Shown here piece by piece: positions 15,609 through 24,735 of a DNA stretch of 49,439 bases (the first letter of the stretch is position 1; each line of letters begins with the position of its first letter). The translations under genes were made by a program, and so were the position numbers. This DNA is from Deinococcales bacterium (GTDB lineage Bacteria; Deinococcota; Deinococci; Deinococcales; JAAFIG01): contig JAAFIG010000019.1 in the NCBI GenBank assembly GCA_013298595.1, positions 1 through 49,439 of the forward strand, written 5' to 3'. The notes under the pieces are model-generated. The model was given only the letters and a program-made list of their open reading frames with translations, searched no databases and was not told the DNA's origin.

Positions 15609-16393
15609 AAGCCAACCATGCCAGACAATACCCAAGCCTCGAAACCCAAGCCACGGAAATGATACGAGCAGAATTAGCGGCGCTGCTCGAGCCATACTGG
15701 CAAAAAATTGTGATTGTCGGCGGGAGCGTCCCAGCTTTACTGGTCAAAGGGCAACCAGAGCATTTGGGAACACTCGATATAGATTTATTGGTTGACTTAA
15801 AGCAATTCCAAGCTGGTGAGTATAATCTCATGATAAAAAAGCTCGAAAAAGCTGGATACGCTAAATCTCGAGACCCAAAAACACCATTTCGTCTTGAAAA
15901 AATTATCGGAGAAATAATTATTCCAGTTGATTTTCTCATACCAATACCGCCGTTACATCCAATGATGTCATTTCTTTTTGACCATGAAGAAAACCAACTT
16001 AGTGCTGCCGCTGGACTGAGTATTGCTTTGCATCAACCCATTCAAATAGAAATTGCTGGGCATCAAATCAACATTGCCAGTTTACCTGCCATACTTGCTA
16101 CCAAAGGTTATTCAATCAACGATACTCGCCGAAAAGATGCTTACGATATTTGGTACATCCTTTCACACCCAAGCGATGCACCACACCAACTTGGAATTAC
16201 CTGTAGAGCCAACCTCGAAATACCAGGCGCGAGACAAGGATATACACGCCTTGCAAGTTTTTTTCGATCTGATGATGATTTAGGACCACAATGGGTAGCG
16301 GCTTTTTTACAATCTGATGACCTCGAGCCAGAACAAATTATGCAAGACGCGTACCAACGAGTTCAAAGCTGGGTAGAAACACTGGGAATATAA
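15605..16393 (+). CDS. AbiEii/AbiGii-like nucleotidyltransferase toxin
   Basis: 262 residues with a DNA polymerase beta-type nucleotidyltransferase core: VIVGGSVPALL (GGS at 39-41), LDIDLLVD (DxD at 58-60) and a third acidic residue in IIIPVDFL (Asp109). The KDAYDIWYIL stretch (Lys177, Asp178, Asp181) is the hallmark of the AbiEii family, where this lysine is needed for toxicity. All visible catalytic residues are present, so the toxin looks active. The start is the ATG overlapping the antitoxin stop. Such pairs act in phage abortive infection or plasmid maintenance. The target nucleotide and acceptor cannot be told from sequence. Confidence 0.82.
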   Translation: MKANHARQYPSLETQATEMIRAELAALLEPYWQKIVIVGGSVPALLVKGQPEHLGTLDIDLLVDLKQFQAGEYNLMIKKLEKAGYAKSRDPKTPFRLEKIIGEIIIPVDFLIPIPPLHPMMSFLFDHEENQLSAAAGLSIALHQPIQIEIAGHQINIASLPAILATKGYSINDTRRKDAYDIWYILSHPSDAPHQLGITCRANLEIPGARQGYTRLASFFRSDDDLGPQWVAAFLQSDDLEPEQIMQDAYQRVQSWVETLGI

Positions 16394-16436
16394 ATGCTAA
16401 TGGCAAGTTTGAGATTGTTTTTGGTTTTGCTTGCCT

Positions 16437-16505
16437 GATGCGCCAGATTGGCTCACCAAGCAACGATAACGTGGCTGTTTGCTCCATCTGCTTATTGTAG
16501 CGCAG
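16437..16505 (-). pseudogene. Orphan copy of the BTAD gene start and promoter (direct repeat copy B)
   Basis: On the minus strand 16437-16487 encodes MEQTATLSLLGEPIWRI, identical to the first 17 residues of the BTAD protein, then the match stops. The -10 box is kept as TACAAT (16494-16499). The repeat is about 94% identical to 14393-14461 and lies about 2.04 kb away on the other side of the AbiE-like pair. It is either the remnant of a tandem BTAD paralogue or a long target duplication made when the toxin-antitoxin segment arrived. The frame continues as unrelated sequence to 16338. Confidence 0.8.
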
Positions 16506-16522
16506 CTTGGTATATTGTGCTG

Positions 16523-17020
16523 ATGCAATCCTTTGCCGATTTTCAAAATGCTGTGCAGCAGCTTGCACAACAACTCTCACAAGTACAAAAACAACAATTT
16601 GTGCTCTGGAGCGCTCAGTGTTTACTCGAGCAAACCATGTATTGCGAGGATGTAGACGAAAACCCAGAAGATATTGCTTTGCTAAACAGCATTTTCACTA
16701 AAGATTTAGCCCATAATAATGTTTCGGAGACAGGGCTGACAATCGCTCAGCAGAAACTCGAGCGAGTATTTAACGAAGAGCGCACTGATCTCGAGGATAC
16801 GTCTGGTTTTGCTTTGAACGTTTGCGAAATGCTCGAGATTGGTTTTCAAGAAATCAGTACCGAAGATGTGCTGCATGTTGCCGAGTTGCAAATTGGTTTG
16901 ACCGATTGGTTACTGAGCGGTACCACCAATTACAGTTTAGAGAACATGTTTACTTTTCCAGAAATGCAGATTCATTGGCAGCAAATCGAACAATTTTTCA
17001 AACGCATCACTCGAGCCTAA
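16523..17020 (+). CDS. Unknown soluble protein, possibly immunity-like
   Basis: 165 residues starting MQSFADFQNAVQQLAQQL, acidic and mostly helical, ending WQQIEQFFKRITRA. The start at 16523 is taken because TATATT (16511-16516) lies six bases before it, the leaderless geometry of this genome; a longer frame from 16448 would run through the BTAD repeat copy. No family recognised; size, acidity and its place before an Imm22 gene suggest an immunity protein of a polymorphic toxin or a DUF416-like protein, but this is inference. No toxin gene is adjacent. Confidence 0.65.
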   Translation: MQSFADFQNAVQQLAQQLSQVQKQQFVLWSAQCLLEQTMYCEDVDENPEDIALLNSIFTKDLAHNNVSETGLTIAQQKLERVFNEERTDLEDTSGFALNVCEMLEIGFQEISTEDVLHVAELQIGLTDWLLSGTTNYSLENMFTFPEMQIHWQQIEQFFKRITRA

Positions 17021-17059
17021 TTTGTGTTCTATGGTGTATTTGCCAGTCAACCACAATGC

Positions 17060-17065
17060 TAATTT
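17060..17065 (+). promoter_or_regulatory. -10 box of the Imm22 gene (leaderless)
   Basis: TAATTT, six bases before the ATG at 17072, with no ribosome site. Confidence 0.4.
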
Positions 17066-17071
17066 ATTGCC

Positions 17072-17443
17072 ATGGCACGTTTTTATGGTGGTGCAGAAGA
17101 AACCGAAGGTATGGTTTCTGTTTGGTTGCAAATAGACGATTCACATGCGGATGTTTTTGAAGAACAATACGATGACGAAGATGCGCCTATGTCGCCGTTT
17201 TCTGAAGCTTTCGAGTTTTACTACGATCACGATTATCTCGAGTCGGATTTGCAAGCTAAAGCCCAACCTGTTGAAGGTTTACTCGAGAATTATGATGGTT
17301 TTAGTAAAGAGGTATTGGCGGCAGCCAAACAACAAAAAATAACTAAGGCGTATGGCATCGTTGTGTTGTTTGATCATGTGTACCAAAAAGAAATTCAAGA
17401 GGCACTGGGTTTTGTTTACCTTGGCGCATTTGCGAACGAATAA
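17072..17443 (+). CDS. Immunity 22 family protein
   Basis: 123 residues. The opening MARFYGGAEETEGMVSVWL, the MSPFSEAFEFYYDHDYLES centre and the GIVVLFDHVYQ strand fit the Imm22 family of polymorphic-toxin immunity proteins. These are small cytoplasmic proteins that bind and block a nuclease-type toxin from a rival or sister cell. No toxin with delivery domains is nearby, so this is probably an orphan immunity gene kept for protection against neighbours. It has its own TAATTT box 6 bases before the start and stops at 17443, abutting the recN stop at 17444 on the other strand. Confidence 0.72.
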   Translation: MARFYGGAEETEGMVSVWLQIDDSHADVFEEQYDDEDAPMSPFSEAFEFYYDHDYLESDLQAKAQPVEGLLENYDGFSKEVLAAAKQQKITKAYGIVVLFDHVYQKEIQEALGFVYLGAFANE

Positions 17444-19027
17444 TTAATGTGTCTCGAGTAATTCTTTAGCATGAGCAATGGCGGTGCTGCTTTCAGAACC
17501 GCTGAGCATTCGGGCAAGTTCTCTCACCCGAGCTTCTTGGTCTAAACGCACAACTCGAGTGACAGTTCGACCTTTTTGTTCTTGCTTTTCAACTTTGAAG
17601 TGATGTGTGGCTCGAGCGGCTATTTGGGCTAAGTGTGTAACCACTAACACTTGGTGTGATTCGGCAAGTTGGGCGAGTTGCTCGGCAACGGCGAGGGCAG
17701 CTTGTCCACCAATGCCTGCGTCTACTTCGTCAAAAATAACGGTTGGTGTATTTGCCCCGAGTACTGTTGATAATGCTAACATGACACGGCTTAGCTCGCC
17801 GCCAGAAGCAATTTTACTCAAGTCGCCTAAATCTTCGCCGCTGTTCGCCGAGAAACGAATTTCAATGGCTTCTGCGCCATGTGGGTTAAAATCTGCGGGT
17901 AATAATAAAAACTCGAGTCTGGCTTTTGGCATGCCCAGATTACGAATGACTTTCTCGAGTTGAGGTGCAACTTTGGCAGCCGTTTTGGTGCGTGCAGCCG
18001 TCAGAGTTTTAGCGTGTTGCTCGAGGTTAATCCGTAAAACACCAAGTTGTTGTTCGAGGTCGGCGGCATCATCGGCGGCTCGTTCTAATTCCAGTAATTC
18101 TTCGCGTAAATTATTGGCATACTCGAGGACTTCGGCAATGGTTGCACCGTATTTGTTTTTGAGTTTCTCGAGTAAAGCCAATCGGGTTTCTATGGTGTCT
18201 AATGCTTCGGGGTCGGCGGCACCACGTTCGGTGTGGTCGCGGACTTCACCAATGATGGCTTGTACACTTGATAATGCTTCGCGTAATTCTAAACTGAGTT
18301 GCTGCATACTCGAGTCAAAACGCCCTGCATTGGCAAGGAATTTGGCGGCATCAGATAATAAACCCACAGCGTTGATATCGGCATCATCTAAGGCTTCTAG
18401 GGCATGACCTGTATCAGCAGCGATGCGTTCTGCATTGAGTAATCGTTCACGCTCGAGCCGTAAGGGTTCTTCGCCATTCATCTCAAGATTAGCTTCGTCT
18501 ATTTCGCGTAACTGATAAGATAATAAATCAATTCTGCGGGCGCGTTCACGCTCGGATTCTCGTAAGCGCTCGAGCCGAGTTTTACTGGTTTGGTACAATG
18601 TAAACGCAGATTTGTACATCTCGAGAACGTGTTTATCGGGTAAGCCTGCATCCAGAAAATCGCGGTGATATTTTGGGTCGAGTAACGCCTGAGCTGCGTG
18701 TTGCCAATGCACAGTCACCATGCTGGCAGCAGCATCTGCCAGTTCACGATTTGAGACAACTTCGCCATCTACTCGAGCCACACTGCGCCCATTTTGCGAG
18801 ATGCGCCGTGAAAGCATGACACCATCCCAAAAACCAGACACCACCAGACTATCTGCACCACTGCGAATCAATTCGGTATCGGCTCGAGCACCTGTTAAGA
18901 GCCAGATTGCATCCACAATAATACTTTTACCAGCACCTGTTTCGCCAGTAAAAACATTAAAACCACTGTCTAGCTCGAGTTCGAGCGAGTCTATAAGCGC
19001 TAAATTATGAACCTCGAGCCTTTGCAC
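17444..19027 (-). CDS. recN: DNA repair protein RecN
   Basis: SMC-like ATPase for double-strand break repair, about 527 residues. The N-terminal head has FTGETGAGKS (Walker A), followed by long coiled coils (about 150-210 and 260-360), then the C-terminal head with IASGGELSRVMLAL (signature) and VIFDEVDAGIGG (Walker B). I prefer GTG at 19027 over TTG at 19033: TATACT (19035-19040) is seven bases before the GTG, matching leaderless starts here, and the protein then begins MQRLEVHNLALI as in other RecN. RecN is important in radiation-resistant Deinococcus. It is divergent from the JAMM protease gene at 19065. Confidence 0.95.
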   Translation of the reverse strand: MQRLEVHNLALIDSLELELDSGFNVFTGETGAGKSIIVDAIWLLTGARADTELIRSGADSLVVSGFWDGVMLSRRISQNGRSVARVDGEVVSNRELADAAASMVTVHWQHAAQALLDPKYHRDFLDAGLPDKHVLEMYKSAFTLYQTSKTRLERLRESERERARRIDLLSYQLREIDEANLEMNGEEPLRLERERLLNAERIAADTGHALEALDDADINAVGLLSDAAKFLANAGRFDSSMQQLSLELREALSSVQAIIGEVRDHTERGAADPEALDTIETRLALLEKLKNKYGATIAEVLEYANNLREELLELERAADDAADLEQQLGVLRINLEQHAKTLTAARTKTAAKVAPQLEKVIRNLGMPKARLEFLLLPADFNPHGAEAIEIRFSANSGEDLGDLSKIASGGELSRVMLALSTVLGANTPTVIFDEVDAGIGGQAALAVAEQLAQLAESHQVLVVTHLAQIAARATHHFKVEKQEQKGRTVTRVVRLDQEARVRELARMLSGSESSTAIAHAKELLETH

Positions 19028-19034
19028 AGACAAG

Positions 19035-19040
19035 AGTATA
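19035..19040 (-). promoter_or_regulatory. -10 box of recN
   Basis: TATACT on the minus strand, seven bases before GTG 19027. It decides the start in favour of 19027, because TTG 19033 would lie only one base from the box. Confidence 0.5.
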
Positions 19041-19064
19041 CCAAGGAAATAAGCTGAGAACAGA

Positions 19065-19514
19065 ATGACTCGAGATACAAATCAGAACAACATGCTAAAC
19101 TCGAACATCTTGACCACAGCAACGGCTTATTTACAAATCCCTAGCGTATTTCTTCAGCAGCTGCGTCAACTTGCCAGCAGCGCCCGCCCGCTCGAGATTG
19201 TTGGTATTCTGGCAGGAACAAATGAGACCATCAGCGAATTAATTCCGCTCGAGAATATTGCTGCCGATCCAACCCGTGAGTACTTTGCCAGTCCTGACAG
19301 CATGATACGGGCGATTAAGCACCTAAAAACCCAGCACCTCGAGATCATTGCGTTTTATCATTCACACCCAAATGGGAGTGCCACGCCATCCATCACCGAT
19401 TTGCAACGTGCTCAGTGGGATGTGCCAATGTTGATTATAGATGCCCTGACACTCGAGATTAGAGCTTGGCAACTCGAGACTAACCAAGAAGTGCCGTGGC
19501 AAGAAATTGTGTGA
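19065..19514 (+). CDS. JAMM/MPN-type metalloprotease (M67 family)
   Basis: 149 residues with the zinc motif HSHPNGSATPSITD (HxHxPx6SxxD form) and an upstream glutamate in LEIVGILAG. In bacteria, stand-alone JAMM proteins of this size process ubiquitin-like sulfur carriers or cysteine-synthesis carrier proteins. No MoaD/ThiS or E1-like gene is next to it here, so the substrate is open. The start could be ATG 19065 or ATG 19092; conserved sequence begins well after both. It is divergent from recN with about 37 bp between starts. Confidence 0.82.
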   Translation: MTRDTNQNNMLNSNILTTATAYLQIPSVFLQQLRQLASSARPLEIVGILAGTNETISELIPLENIAADPTREYFASPDSMIRAIKHLKTQHLEIIAFYHSHPNGSATPSITDLQRAQWDVPMLIIDALTLEIRAWQLETNQEVPWQEIV

Positions 19515-19570
19515 AATCCAAATCAGCCTTCAGGGTTTGGTTACTTTGCATCCTGAACTAACGTTAACAA

Positions 19571-19606
19571 AACCCCTCATCCAAGCTTTTAGTGGGATGA
19601 GGGGTT
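19571..19606. terminator. Strong hairpin between convergent genes
   Basis: A 12-bp perfect stem (19571-19582 with 19595-19606) and 12-base loop, between the stop of the JAMM gene (19514) and that of lon (19679). No clear T-run follows on either strand, so the terminator role is likely but not certain. Confidence 0.5.
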
Positions 19607-19678
19607 ACGATGCGTTCATTCTCGAGGATCTTATTTTTGATGATGCTGTGATTCGCAATGAAGCCATGAGCCTAACTT

Positions 19679-22144
19679 TTAAGCACTGGCACTTGGTTGT
19701 AACTTAGCACTGCGTGGCTTCACTTTCTTTTTTGGCGTATCCGAAATGGCTTTACGCTCGAGAGCTGCTAAACCACCTTCGAGTGCCACCTCGAGCACTT
19801 GGTCAAGGTTCTCGCAGGGATGAAAAGTCATGCTGCGACGTAAATGCGTGGGGATATCATCAAGGTCGGCAGTGTTGGCTTTTGGCATGATGATGTGCTT
19901 GATACCTGCTCGGCGTGCACCGAGTACTTTCTCTTTTAAACCGCCAATTGGTAAAACCCGTCCAGTTAAAGTAATTTCCCCAGTCATCGAGACATCATGC
20001 CGAGCTGGTACACCTGTCAGTGCACTGACAAGGCTGGTAGTCATGGTCACACCTGCACTGGGTCCTTCTTTAGGAATGCCACCAGCTGGCACATGAATAT
20101 GGATTTCGCGTTCATCTAAACGCTCGAGTGGGATGTGGAATCGGGCAGCGTTTTTCTTGGCGTAACTGAGTGCGGCTCGAGCTGATTCTTTCATCACATC
20201 ACCCAGTTGCCCTGTCAGGATTAAACCTTTACCTGGCATGACACTGGTTTCGATAAAGAGAATATCACCACCGACTGGGGTGTAAAACATGCCTGTGGCA
20301 ACACCAACTAAGTTCTCGAGGTTTTCACGTTCGATTTGGTGTTTTTGACCACCAAGGTATTTTTCTAAATCTGTTTCGCCAATTCGCACGCGTTTGAGGT
20401 CGCCATTTGCCAGTTTACGAGCGGCTTTGCGTAATAATGAACCTACCTCACGCTCGAGTGTTCGTACCCCAGCTTCGCGTGTGTAATGCTGAATTAAACG
20501 CAGTAACGCCCCATCAGTAATGAGAATCTGGTTTTCTTTTAAGCCATTTTCCAGTGTCTGGCGTGGCAAAATGTAACGCTTAGCAATCTCGAGTTTTTCT
20601 TGTTCGATGTAACTGTTAAAGTCAATAAATTCCATACGGTCAAGCAATGGCGCTGGGATTTGCTCTGGGTAATTGGCTGTGGCAATAAACATCACTTCGG
20701 ATAAATCAAAGGGCACACCAAGGTAATGATCGGTGAAATGTGCATTTTGGGCTGGGTCAAGCACCTCGAGTAATGCCGAGCTAGGATCGCCTTGGTAAGA
20801 TGAACCGAGCTTATCAATTTCGTCCAGCAAAAACACAGGATTTTTGGTACCAGCTGTTTTTAAGCCCTGCACAATCCGTCCAGGTAAACTACCAATATAG
20901 GTGCGGCGATGCCCACGAATATCAGCTTCATCTCTGGCACCGCCTAACGCAATTCGTACATACTTACGCCCAAGTGCTTTAGCGATACTCTTAGCAATAC
21001 TGGTTTTACCTACACCAGGAGGTCCGACAAAGACCAAAATCGGTCCTTTATTGACATCAGTGGCACTCATCTCGCCTTTTTCGGCACGTTGTTTTCGCAA
21101 GGAACGCACTGCTAAAAACTCGAGCACCCGATCCTTGACTTTTTCTAATCCGTAATGATCTTCCTCGAGTACCTTTTCGGCTTCTTTGAGGTCAAGCATA
21201 TCCTCGGAACGTGTATTCCAAGGTAATTCGGTAATCCAAGTTAAGTAAGTGCGAATCACCGAAGCTTCGGCGCTATCGGGGTGCATACGGGCTAAACGAT
21301 TTAATTCTCGATCAATTTCTTTTTGCGTATCGGCTTCTAAACCAAGTTTCTCGATTTTAGCTTTGAAAGCTTCGACTTCATCATCGCCTTCTTCTTCACC
21401 ACGCAACTCTTTTTGAATCGCTTTCATTTGTTCACGCAAGAAATACTCACGCTGATTGCGATCAATCTCTTCTTTAACTTGCTGCTGAATGCGGGCTTGG
21501 GTTTGGGATAACTCGAGTTCAGAAACCAGTAACACCAAAACACGTTTCATTCGTTCAAGCACACTCAGCTCCTCGAGCAAAGCTTGCCGATCCTCGAGTT
21601 TAAAATCTAAGTCAAAAGCAATCCGATCTGCAATCTGACTGGGGTTTTCTAAGGTTTGAATAAATTGAATGGTTTCTTGTGGTAAAGATTTATTGCGAGT
21701 CACTTCACTAAAACGCGTTTCTAGTTCACGTTTCATGGCTAAGGTCTGGGAGGCATCGCCTTCGATGTCTTCAAGTAATTCGATATCAGCTTCGATATAA
21801 TTTGCGCCAAAGTAATACGCATGGACTTTAGCTCGAGCCGAAGCTTGAATCATGGTGCTGACAGTGCCATCTGGGTTGCGGCGCATTCGTAAAATGGTGG
21901 TCAGTGTTCCAACATCAAATAAATCGGTGGTGGTTGGTTCGTCAATGTCTTTGCTGCGTTGCGAAACAATAAATAACTGTTTATCACCATCAGCTGCCGC
22001 TTGAATAGCGGCTGAACTCAGTGCCCGCCCAGCATCTACACTCTGTACGATATTTGGGTAGATAACGCTGTTGCGAACAGGGCAAACGGGAACACGAATG
22101 GTTTCTATTAGGGGTGCTGCAATAATTTTTTTGGCTCGTGCCAT
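19679..22144 (-). CDS. lon: ATP-dependent protease Lon
   Basis: Cytoplasmic quality-control protease, 821 residues, normal for LonA. It has an N-terminal substrate-binding LAN domain ([14 protein letters not shown]), coiled coil (about 215-285), an AAA+ module with Walker A GPPGVGKT (about 374-381) and Walker [11 protein letters not shown], and a C-terminal serine-lysine protease domain with [11 protein letters not shown] (catalytic Ser) and [12 protein letters not shown] (catalytic Lys). The start at 22144 has a GGAGGAT site, and a near-consensus promoter lies upstream (22168-22196). Unlike recN and many neighbours, lon is a leadered, Shine-Dalgarno gene. Confidence 0.97.
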   Translation of the reverse strand: MARAKKIIAAPLIETIRVPVCPVRNSVIYPNIVQSVDAGRALSSAAIQAAADGDKQLFIVSQRSKDIDEPTTTDLFDVGTLTTILRMRRNPDGTVSTMIQASARAKVHAYYFGANYIEADIELLEDIEGDASQTLAMKRELETRFSEVTRNKSLPQETIQFIQTLENPSQIADRIAFDLDFKLEDRQALLEELSVLERMKRVLVLLVSELELSQTQARIQQQVKEEIDRNQREYFLREQMKAIQKELRGEEEGDDEVEAFKAKIEKLGLEADTQKEIDRELNRLARMHPDSAEASVIRTYLTWITELPWNTRSEDMLDLKEAEKVLEEDHYGLEKVKDRVLEFLAVRSLRKQRAEKGEMSATDVNKGPILVFVGPPGVGKTSIAKSIAKALGRKYVRIALGGARDEADIRGHRRTYIGSLPGRIVQGLKTAGTKNPVFLLDEIDKLGSSYQGDPSSALLEVLDPAQNAHFTDHYLGVPFDLSEVMFIATANYPEQIPAPLLDRMEFIDFNSYIEQEKLEIAKRYILPRQTLENGLKENQILITDGALLRLIQHYTREAGVRTLEREVGSLLRKAARKLANGDLKRVRIGETDLEKYLGGQKHQIERENLENLVGVATGMFYTPVGGDILFIETSVMPGKGLILTGQLGDVMKESARAALSYAKKNAARFHIPLERLDEREIHIHVPAGGIPKEGPSAGVTMTTSLVSALTGVPARHDVSMTGEITLTGRVLPIGGLKEKVLGARRAGIKHIIMPKANTADLDDIPTHLRRSMTFHPCENLDQVLEVALEGGLAALERKAISDTPKKKVKPRSAKLQPSASA

Positions 22145-22167
22145 GATCTATCCTCCAAGAATGCAGC

Positions 22168-22196
22168 ATTATAAAACTTGAGTGTCCTAATATCAA
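22168..22196 (-). promoter_or_regulatory. Near-consensus promoter of lon
   Basis: On the minus strand TTGATA (22191-22196), a 17-base spacer and TATAAT (22168-22173), placed about 24 bases before the start codon. This is the best housekeeping-type promoter in the window. Confidence 0.8.
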
Positions 22197-22319
22197 TGTA
22201 ATTGAAATGACTTAACGCAACCTTAACTTTTTCGGCTATACCTAAACACCATTGAACTAACCCAAAAAATGTAGGCATAGAACAAGTATACTTTGAAAAG
22301 TTGATAAGGAGTGTGCTTG

Positions 22320-23234
22320 ATGTTGGTGCTAATTAGTAAAGAAAATATCTTCAACAAAAACTATTACCTCGAGTATTTTAAGCAACGTGGTATGGAATCA
22401 TTAGCCGAACTCGAGCGTGAAATCGGACGAAATCAACATAAAGAACTTGCGGCTGGACTGAATAAAGCATGTCAAGAAAGTCTACGAATTGTTGTCAATG
22501 TTCTTCTTGGGATGAAATTATCCCAAGAAGAACAGCTTTCAGCTATTTTGCTGGTGCATTACTCAACATATGTTGTGATGCTTGAGTTGCGTAACCAAGT
22601 TTGGCAGTATGAGTACATGGCATTTTCAAGGCGAATTGGTGAACTTTGGGAAGCATTTATTCGTGTGGTGTTTGAATATGCACCAAACCAATTGCAGCAT
22701 TTTGTACCACCGTTATTTGTCGATGTACGACAAAAACTGAAATCTGAAATCGTCCAATACATTCAAACACTACCACTTGCGGCTCAACAAAGCCAAGAAT
22801 TGCTCGAGTATTACGAAAAAGTCTGGTTGTTAGTTGATTCTGGAGAAATCAATTTGCAATTGGATTTGCATATCCAAATCGCGCAACAAAAAATCAATAT
22901 TGACTTAAAAAGTGGCTTTGGTTCAAATGAAAAAGGAAATACTAATCGTTTATTGATGGTCGCAACAATTTACCAGAACCTCGAGCTTGGGTATGAGAAT
23001 ATACTTTTGGTCAGGGCTTTGGAAGACCAGAATAATCATTATTTTCGGGTGTTAAAAAATTCTAGTGTTTGGAGTGCTTTTTGTGGTGCAGATGCTTATG
23101 CAAAAATTGGTCAATTAACTGGTTTTGATATTGCTTTATGGATTCAAACCAACATTGATTGGCAAAAAGATTTTTCAGCATTGACTGTAAAACAACTACA
23201 AAACAACCAATTACTTTCGTATTTGGAGTGGTGA
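22320..23234 (+). CDS. Probable type II restriction endonuclease (PD-(D/E)xK)
   Basis: 304 residues. I infer a restriction endonuclease from a PD-(D/E)xK-like core, LDLHIQIAQQKINIDLKSGFG (Asp182, then Asp195-Leu-Lys197), preceded by a helix with RRIGELWEAFI (Glu112), and followed by SNEKGNTNRLL and a conserved-looking KNSSVWSAFCG. It lies one base before an adenine methyltransferase gene, the usual layout of type II systems. The start at 22320 has AAGGAG eight bases upstream; GTG 22311 would overlap that site. Site specificity is not readable. The surplus of CTCGAG and the TaqI/XhoI-like class of the partner make CTCGAG, or its core TCGA, a hypothesis worth testing. Confidence 0.62.
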   Translation: MLVLISKENIFNKNYYLEYFKQRGMESLAELEREIGRNQHKELAAGLNKACQESLRIVVNVLLGMKLSQEEQLSAILLVHYSTYVVMLELRNQVWQYEYMAFSRRIGELWEAFIRVVFEYAPNQLQHFVPPLFVDVRQKLKSEIVQYIQTLPLAAQQSQELLEYYEKVWLLVDSGEINLQLDLHIQIAQQKINIDLKSGFGSNEKGNTNRLLMVATIYQNLELGYENILLVRALEDQNNHYFRVLKNSSVWSAFCGADAYAKIGQLTGFDIALWIQTNIDWQKDFSALTVKQLQNNQLLSYLEW

Positions 23235-23235
23235 C

Positions 23236-24735
23236 ATGACACTTGCTACCTCACAGCGTCACCAAGATACCTACCGAGCTTTTTATACGAGTAATCAGCC
23301 ATTGGTGCAGTACATGATTCAATTGCTTGAACCACAAGCAGGGGATTGCTGTCTCGAGCCTTCAGCAGGTCATGGTTTTTTTATTGATGGCTTACTAACT
23401 GCACAAAAAAACTTACAGATCCAAGCGATTGACTTAGCCCCAGAAGCTATCCGAGTTTTACAAGAAAAGTACGTACTGAATCATCAAATTGAAATTCTGC
23501 AACAAGATTTTCTATTATCCGGAGATCAGCAACAACACAGATTTAACCGCATTATTGCCAATCCACCGTATGGTGCTTGGCAAGATTACCAAAAACGCAA
23601 TCTTTTGAAAACTATTTTTCCAGATTTATATGTCAAAGAATCTTATGGTTTATTTATTGCAAAAAGTCTTAGCTACTTAAAACCAGATGGTCGAGCTGTG
23701 TTTATTATCCCAGAAACCTTTTTATATTTACATTTGCAACAAGGCTTACGACAAAGAATTCTCGAGCATTACTCAATCGTCTCAATTGATATTTTCCCGT
23801 CAAAAGTTTTCCCAAATGTCGATTTTGGTTATGCAAAAATGTGCATTATTGTGATTGAGAACAAAAAACCAAACAAGCAACAAACTTTTTTAATTCAACA
23901 ATGTGCTCATGCAGCTCAATTATTTTCTCGTTCTGGTAGTCAGTTTTATATTCAACAAAACGCTGTTCTTAGCCGCCCAGCAATGACTTTCCCACTCCAA
24001 GGTCACTCCGCACAAACGCATTTAATTGACACAGCTTCAATCCAATTAGGCGACATTGCCAATTGTGTGACGGGTTTATACACAGGAGCAGATGGGAAAT
24101 TCTTAAAACGAGCTACTGGTAACACTCGAGGTATGAAAAAATACGTATTGATTGACCCACAAAAAATCAGTGTTAGTACCAAACCAGATTTATATGGATT
24201 TAGCACAGAGCAATGCTTTTTGCCGATTCTCAAAGGTGGAGGTTCTGCCTATCTAAAACCTGTTTCATGGTTTATTGATTGGAGCGAATTAGCTGTTCAA
24301 CATTATCAAAGTGATAGTAAAGCAAGGTTTCAAAATAGCCAATTTTACTTTTCGCAAGGCATTGGTTTTCCAATGGTCAGTTCAGCTCGAGCGACAGCTT
24401 CAATCATAGAACCTACATGGTTATTTGATCAATCTGTAGTTGGAGTATTTCCAAAAAAGCCAGAGTATTTTGGTTTTTTACTGGCATTTTTGAACTCGAG
24501 TATTTGCTGGCAATTGTTGCGCCAAATTAACCCATCGGCGAATAATTCAGCTAGGTACTTAAAACGCTTACCAATTATCTTACCAACTACAAAGCAACTG
24601 CTTTGGTTTGACCAAACGATATCAAGCTATGTGGCACAACTCAAACAAAACTTTACTCGCGATGTCGCTCTTGAGATGCTGCTTGATCAAAAAATTTTGC
24701 AATTATACCCGAGTTTAATAGAAAATAAGACCTAG
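23236..24735 (+). CDS. N6-adenine DNA methyltransferase, gamma class (TaqI-like)
   Basis: 499 residues. The SAM-binding motif I is CLEPSAGHGFF (about 39-49), the catalytic motif IV is IIANPPYGAW (NPPY 109-112), and the order I before IV with a large C-terminal target-recognition region (after about 260) is that of gamma-class enzymes such as M.TaqI and M.PaeR7I. It transfers a methyl group to N6 of adenine in the cognate site. Its start follows the endonuclease stop by one base, with GGAG about 8 bases upstream. The stop overlaps the convergent ABC transporter gene by four bases. With the preceding gene it makes a complete candidate type II restriction-modification system. Confidence 0.85.
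   Translation: MTLATSQRHQDTYRAFYTSNQPLVQYMIQLLEPQAGDCCLEPSAGHGFFIDGLLTAQKNLQIQAIDLAPEAIRVLQEKYVLNHQIEILQQDFLLSGDQQQHRFNRIIANPPYGAWQDYQKRNLLKTIFPDLYVKESYGLFIAKSLSYLKPDGRAVFIIPETFLYLHLQQGLRQRILEHYSIVSIDIFPSKVFPNVDFGYAKMCIIVIENKKPNKQQTFLIQQCAHAAQLFSRSGSQFYIQQNAVLSRPAMTFPLQGHSAQTHLIDTASIQLGDIANCVTGLYTGADGKFLKRATGNTRGMKKYVLIDPQKISVSTKPDLYGFSTEQCFLPILKGGGSAYLKPVSWFIDWSELAVQHYQSDSKARFQNSQFYFSQGIGFPMVSSARATASIIEPTWLFDQSVVGVFPKKPEYFGFLLAFLNSSICWQLLRQINPSANNSARYLKRLPIILPTTKQLLWFDQTISSYVAQLKQNFTRDVALEMLLDQKILQLYPSLIENKT

Noticed and set aside
15391-15939. 182-codon minus-strand frame across the AbiE-like pair
   Set aside because: It runs antisense over both toxin-antitoxin genes and carries no recognisable motif.
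19507-19707. 66-codon plus-strand frame between the JAMM gene and lon
   Set aside because: It runs through the 19571-19606 hairpin and into the lon end, with no ribosome site or conserved pattern.
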